Positions 7,277 to 10,713 of a DNA stretch of 10,713 nt are shown one piece after another (the first letter of the stretch is position 1; the number at the start of each line of letters is the position of its first letter). The position numbers and the translations under genes were made by a program. The notes beneath the pieces were generated by a model. The model was not told the DNA's origin. It did not search any database and saw only the letters and a list, made by a program, of their open reading frames with translations. Origin of the DNA: Flavobacteriales bacterium (GTDB taxonomy: Bacteria > Bacteroidota > Bacteroidia > Flavobacteriales_D > Sanyastnellaceae); contig CANHIV010000006.1 of NCBI GenBank assembly GCA_947460525.1, positions 1 through 10,713 of the forward strand, given 5' to 3'.

Positions 7277-10250
7277 GTTGTGTTTGAACTTTTCCGTTTT
7301 GTTTTACTACAATGAAATAAACACCATCGCTCCAATCTTGGGCGTTGACAATCAATGATTTTCCATTGCTGTTACTCACCTGATGTACGCACATTCCAGA
7401 GGCATTGAATATCTGAATGGATTCCATCGCTTCATTGGACTGAATTTGAAAGTTCTCGCTTCCTGGGTTGGGGAACAATTGAAAATTCTTGGTCAAAAGA
7501 GTTGAAACATTGGCATTAGGATCTACCACAAAATGAGCAGTGAAAGAAATGCTATCATTGTTGAGCGATGTTGTAAAAGAACTCAAAGTTGAATCTGCAA
7601 TCTCTCCATTTTCAGTAGTCCAATGCGAGAATAAATATCCAGTCAAAGCTTCGGCTTCCATTTGAATGGGAACTTGGGTGTAGTAAATTCCAGACCATGT
7701 GGAATCAGAAAGCAAAATGGTATTCAAGTGGATAACACCAGCCATTGCAGGTTGAATATTAAATACAACATTTTTTTGTGGGCCACAATTCATTTGGGAC
7801 TCAACGTGATCTCTAACCGTGCTGGATTTGCATTCCAACTCTTCACGAAATTGAAGATGTCTATTGTAGTAGTCGTTCATCCATCCACCGACATTTCCGG
7901 GATCTGCCCAACGTTGATATTCATTGGGCATTTCGGGTGTCCACAAATTGAAGAATGTATTTTCAATGGCCAACAATCTCTCCGGCATGTAAGCGGTGTT
8001 CATCAAGTCAGCATAGCGATTGATAAAGTAATGTCGATAAGGAATATGACTCAAACTTTGCCACCATGCACGAATGAAAGGATTCCCCTCTCCGTTCCCC
8101 AATGCATGCGCCAAACCATTGGAGTTACAATCTGTCCAGCCATTGGGCTGAAGACTCAATTCCAAATCAATGGTGGCAAAACGCCATCTGTAATTGGTGG
8201 AATCGCATCTATAAATTTTAATGTTGTTATACGGCCAGTCTGTATTGCCCATCCATGTTTCGCCAATGATGTAATCTGTCATGTATTTCATGTCATACAA
8301 TTGGTCTATTTGATTTAGGTAATCCGTATCGTTGGGATTCAAAGACAAAATTTGATTGTAGCTATCCCAATAATTATTGACATCACCGGCAGTAGCGCGC
8401 AATACACCACCATACCAATAACTTAATGCCAAGATGTCCATTGTAGACTTTGTTCCTCCATCTTGTTCTTTGAAATATTCCTCATCCAATTTTTCGCGCA
8501 TTTCATACAATCCCCAGTATTGTCCGTTGATGTAAACAGTTGCGGGACGCATGGTGGAGTAATATCCATTGCTTTCACCCACCATCATGGTCGTTTGTGC
8601 GGCGTCTTTATAGGGTAGATTCAAGTATTGATTGCTACCATTTCTAAAATACAACTTGCTGTATTTGGCGCGATTTGGTTGTTGCGGAATAAGTGAAAGC
8701 AAAACTGGCGACTCATCAAAAATTCCTTTGGCCATTTCTAAACGAAAAGAAGTTTGGGGATTAGATCTTGAACCTCCGGCTCCACCATCTACTTGCATGG
8801 CCACTTCGCGGTCAAAAACAAAATTGTGGTTGAGTGTAGAATCGAAATATTGCATTTGCGCGTAACGTTCGCTATCCAACCACCAATTGGTAAATATGCC
8901 ATTTTCACTGTACAAATTTTCTGGACTTGTAGTGATGGAAACAATTGGGGTAGAGTGACTGACGTTGATCAAATAAGTTCCACTCGTTATTGTACTCGGC
9001 ATCATGCCAGAGATGAATGAACGCGCCCGAAGGACAGTGCCTTGGAACACCAAAATTGGTGCGCCATTGTATAAAGGAGAATTGATGGTGGGTTCGTTAC
9101 CATCTGTGGTATAATGAATTTCAGAAATCGGATTATTGATATCAGAAATCATCACTTGTTGCAAAGTGTTGTAAATACCGGATGGTACTGAGAGTATAGG
9201 AGCCAAGGCTTGGCCTATGAGACCGGATGCGCCGTCGTTGCTAGCTCCTGGAGAAGCAACATTCAATAGTTGAGCTGCACCAGTTGCGTTGGGTAATTTT
9301 CCAATACTATAGTCATGCTCTGTTGCATTCAAAGTGATTTGATCAACAAGACTTTGCGCGGGATCATACAAGTAGATGGTTTCGCCACTATTGCTACTTG
9401 AAAATTGGGTATGAAAATATTGGCCTTCATTGCCAACAAATAAATTGCTCATCTCAGCCAGAGTCACTTGAATCATCGACATGTTGAAATAAGTGTAAAG
9501 TGTCGGGTCCGTTGATGCAACGTCAAATTCGATTTGAGAAATCGGACCAGCTGCAATTCCAGCATTGCTCAACTCATCTGCAGAAATCAACATTTGATGA
9601 CGTGCAGCCCAATACCAATTGCCATAAGGAGCAGGGTAGTCCGTTGCTCCGTTGACATAATCATTGGTGCCAATGGTTTGCCCATTGATGCGCAACACAG
9701 GGCGCGTGTTGTGAACCTCGCCTGAGGCTGCTTGACAAATGCCATCGCCGCCGTCTTGAAAAGCAGCAACAGTAGAATTGAATGAGGTATAGGTTTGGTT
9801 AAAAATGGAATTAATGGTATATCCCGTATTGCTGTAGGAACACGTATTGATGATAAGATTGGACGTACCATCCCAAACAAATGGGTTGTCCAATGTATGG
9901 GTGTTCCAACCGTTTTGAGGAATGAAATCATTGATCGATAAAACATCTTGAAATGGACTCGCGTATTGTCTATTCTTACCACTCAAGAAGACAATCAAGT
10001 ATTCACCGGGTTGAATCCAGTAATGATCGAAGGTAAATGCATTTTGTACACCAGCGCTGTCATTGATCATATAGCCATACATGTCTATTGAATCAATCCC
10101 GGTATTTAATATCTCTACCCAATCCGAGGCTTCCAGGTCTTCATCATAGACCAATGAAAAATTGCGATTGGAACCCTCATTAATGACCAGTTGGCCAATA
10201 GATGTTAGGGACAGCAAAACAAAAGAAAGAATACTGATTAAATATTTCAT
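7260..10250 (-). CDS. Secreted CotH-kinase-like multidomain protein with lamin-tail and T9SS sorting domains
   Basis: Large exported protein (996 residues). Order: signal peptide 1-19 (likely cut SIG|Q); lamin-tail domain in two parts, about 20-95 (INEGSNRNF, SDWVEILN, PGEYLIVFLSGK) and 278-338 (FHTQF, SGETIYLYD, PGASND); an insert at 96-277 with GWNTHTL, PFVWDGTSNL and then ARHQMLISADEL; a chitobiase/hexosaminidase C-terminal-like domain 350-428 (IHYTTDGNEPT); CotH fold about 430-805 (KLYFRN, GLYEMREKLD, NNIKIY, RWRFATIDLELS with Asp695); an InlB/bacterial-repeat-like domain 826-908 (GYLFSHWTTENG); and a type A T9SS C-terminal signal 918-996 (LFPNPG, IFNASG, GVYFIVV). CotH of Bacillus spores is an atypical protein kinase; substrates in Bacteroidota are unknown to me. 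The tail predicts export by T9SS and attachment or release at the surface. Here the motif reads DLE where DLD is usual. It converges on the M61 gene, overlapping by 4 bp, and is probably a single-gene transcript. Confidence 0.92.
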   Translation of the reverse strand: MKYLISILSFVLLSLTSIGQLVINEGSNRNFSLVYDEDLEASDWVEILNTGIDSIDMYGYMINDSAGVQNAFTFDHYWIQPGEYLIVFLSGKNRQYASPFQDVLSINDFIPQNGWNTHTLDNPFVWDGTSNLIINTCSYSNTGYTINSIFNQTYTSFNSTVAAFQDGGDGICQAASGEVHNTRPVLRINGQTIGTNDYVNGATDYPAPYGNWYWAARHQMLISADELSNAGIAAGPISQIEFDVASTDPTLYTYFNMSMIQVTLAEMSNLFVGNEGQYFHTQFSSSNSGETIYLYDPAQSLVDQITLNATEHDYSIGKLPNATGAAQLLNVASPGASNDGASGLIGQALAPILSVPSGIYNTLQQVMISDINNPISEIHYTTDGNEPTINSPLYNGAPILVFQGTVLRARSFISGMMPSTITSGTYLINVSHSTPIVSITTSPENLYSENGIFTNWWLDSERYAQMQYFDSTLNHNFVFDREVAMQVDGGAGGSRSNPQTSFRLEMAKGIFDESPVLLSLIPQQPNRAKYSKLYFRNGSNQYLNLPYKDAAQTTMMVGESNGYYSTMRPATVYINGQYWGLYEMREKLDEEYFKEQDGGTKSTMDILALSYWYGGVLRATAGDVNNYWDSYNQILSLNPNDTDYLNQIDQLYDMKYMTDYIIGETWMGNTDWPYNNIKIYRCDSTNYRWRFATIDLELSLQPNGWTDCNSNGLAHALGNGEGNPFIRAWWQSLSHIPYRHYFINRYADLMNTAYMPERLLAIENTFFNLWTPEMPNEYQRWADPGNVGGWMNDYYNRHLQFREELECKSSTVRDHVESQMNCGPQKNVVFNIQPAMAGVIHLNTILLSDSTWSGIYYTQVPIQMEAEALTGYLFSHWTTENGEIADSTLSSFTTSLNNDSISFTAHFVVDPNANVSTLLTKNFQLFPNPGSENFQIQSNEAMESIQIFNASGMCVHQVSNSNGKSLIVNAQDWSDGVYFIVVKQNGKVQTQRWVKN

Positions 10251-10260
10251 GTCACGAATA

Positions 10261-10292
10261 TAGAACTATTCGATGCAATGGTGTTTTGCAAA
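10261..10292 (-). promoter_or_regulatory. Probable promoter of the CotH-like gene
   Basis: On the - strand, TTTG (10292-10289) is followed after 20 bases by TAGTTCTA (10268-10261). This resembles the Bacteroidota primary-sigma pattern TTTG-N19-21-TAnnTTTG, with an imperfect -7 box. The start codon is only 10 bases beyond the -7 box, so the leader would be very short. Confidence 0.4.
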
Positions 10293-10341
10293 CTATCACT
10301 TGTTCATTGAGAAAACTTGGTTTATTTTGTATTAAAATCAT

Positions 10342-10417
10342 AAATCGCAAATCACGCTAAGAATCCGCAGAGATCGCGAAGAAGTTAGCCTGCAACAATC
10401 ATTGCGCACTTTGCGTT
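10342..10417. repeat. Intergenic repeat, copy 1 (imperfect inverted ends)
   Basis: First of two direct copies. The core 10359-10417 matches 10451-10509 at 52 of 59 positions by hand alignment with no gaps; the left 17 bases match more weakly (10 of 17). The left end reads TAAATCGCAAATCACGC, and the reverse complement of the right end reads TAAAACGCAAAGTGCGC, so the unit can fold on itself with a loop in the middle. Short CGCAAAG-type palindromic elements of this kind are common in Bacteroidota genomes. No coding sequence was seen in it. Confidence 0.85.
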
Positions 10418-10433
10418 TTAATAAGGAGTGCAT

Positions 10434-10509
10434 TAAACGCCAAGTACGTCAAGAATCCGCGGAGATTGCAAAGAAGTTAGTCAGCAACAATCATTGCGTC
10501 CTTTGCGTT
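10434..10509. repeat. Intergenic repeat, copy 2 (imperfect inverted ends)
   Basis: Second direct copy, 92 bp from the first. The left end AAACGCCAAGTACG and the reverse complement of the right end AACGCAAAGGACG are inverted with a few mismatches. The middle (AAGAATCCGC, AAGAAGTTAG, GCAACAATCATTGCG) is shared exactly with copy 1. It lies between two divergently transcribed genes and contains no open frame worth calling. It may be a MITE-like or REP-like element; no transposase is present in the window. Confidence 0.85.
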
Positions 10510-10595
10510 AATTTAATTTTCAACTTTTAAATCCACACTCGAATTGTGAACAACTAAAAATGTACCTCGTCGAAATATCCCTTTTTTTTATTTGT

Positions 10596-10626
10596 TTTGA
10601 AAACAGGAAAGATTTGTGTAATTTTA
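10596..10626 (+). promoter_or_regulatory. Probable promoter of the gene starting at 10640
   Basis: TTTG (10596-10599) lies 19 bases before TAATTTTA (10619-10626). This fits the Bacteroidota -33/-7 spacing; the -7 box differs from TAnnTTTG only in its last base. The run of eight T's just upstream (10582-10589) could be an A/T-rich upstream element. The leader to the ATG would be only a few bases. Confidence 0.4.
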
Positions 10627-10639
10627 TATCGTTTAGGAA

Positions 10640-10713
10640 ATGAAAAATTGGTTCACAGCAATAGGAGGGTTTGCCTTAGCGGCAACAGTGTTCATCGGCG
10701 GTACAGCTATGAA
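10640..10713 (+). CDS. Start of an exported protein of unknown function (3' end outside window)
   Basis: ATG at 10640 opens 24 complete codons running to the window edge without a stop. They read MKNWFTAIGGFALAATVFIG and then GTAM: a basic start, a hydrophobic core and small residues, typical of a signal peptide or N-terminal membrane helix. A weak AGGA is 2-5 bases before the ATG, and a plausible Bacteroidota promoter lies just upstream, which supports this start. The mature protein is out of view, so no function can be given. It is divergent from the CotH-like gene, with about 390 bp of repeat-bearing DNA between them. Confidence 0.6.
   Translation, partial: MKNWFTAIGGFALAATVFIGGTAM

Noticed and set aside
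7662..8318. A 218-codon open frame on the + strand
   Set aside because: It lies wholly opposite the CotH-like coding sequence, its translation shows no family motif, and the - strand frame carries clear domains throughout.
9587..9982. A 131-codon open frame on the - strand
   Set aside because: It overlaps the CotH-like gene in another frame on the same strand; its translation has no recognisable domain.
10342..10509. Possible CRISPR array
   Set aside because: There are only two copies, the unit is too long and too divergent, and there is no series of equal spacers or cas gene.
1..10713. tRNA or rRNA genes, insertion sequences, integrase or attachment sites
   Set aside because: None was recognised by eye; almost all of the window outside 10251-10639 is protein-coding.

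Overview
The window looks like a chromosomal segment of a Bacteroidota bacterium, most likely a marine or freshwater member of the Flavobacteriales. The evidence is an outer-surface protein ending in a type A type-IX-secretion (T9SS) sorting domain, a PafA-type alkaline phosphatase with a lipoprotein-like leader, no clear Shine-Dalgarno sequences, A/T-rich intergenic DNA and promoter-like sites of the Bacteroidota kind (TTTG about 19-20 nt before a TAnnTTTG-like box). Genus and species cannot be read from the sequence.

Bases 1-3772 (+ strand) hold a compact signalling operon. It starts with a membrane-bound, multi-PAS histidine kinase that is cut by the left edge, so its true start lies outside the window. 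Two small stand-alone receiver proteins follow. The kinase and the first receiver overlap by ATGA, and the two receivers are 5 bp apart. They resemble each other and neither has an output domain, so the signal probably passes to a protein encoded elsewhere.

Bases 3804-7263 (+ strand) hold two enzyme genes 4 bp apart. The first is a PafA-like phosphate-monoester hydrolase with every expected metal and catalytic residue. The second is an M61 (glycyl aminopeptidase-like) metallopeptidase with a C-terminal PDZ domain and no export signal.

Bases 7260-10250 (- strand) encode a 996-residue secreted CotH-kinase-like protein. In order it has a signal peptide, a lamin-tail domain interrupted by a 182-residue insert, a chitobiase/hexosaminidase C-terminal-like domain, the CotH fold, an InlB/'bacterial repeat'-like domain and the T9SS sorting domain. 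Its stop codon lies inside the palindrome TTAA, which also contains the stop of the M61 gene on the other strand. A perfect 9-bp hairpin is centred on this palindrome.

Bases 10251-10639 have no gene. They hold a likely promoter for the CotH gene, two direct copies of a repeat with imperfectly inverted ends, a poly-T run, and a likely promoter for the last gene. That gene starts at 10640 and leaves the window after 24 codons, which look like a signal peptide.

The genes are ordinary family members for this phylum. I see no defence island, mobile element or clearly new system. The points most worth checking are the permuted-looking insert in the lamin-tail domain, the enlarged dimerisation region of the kinase, the paired intergenic repeat and the shared-stop hairpin.
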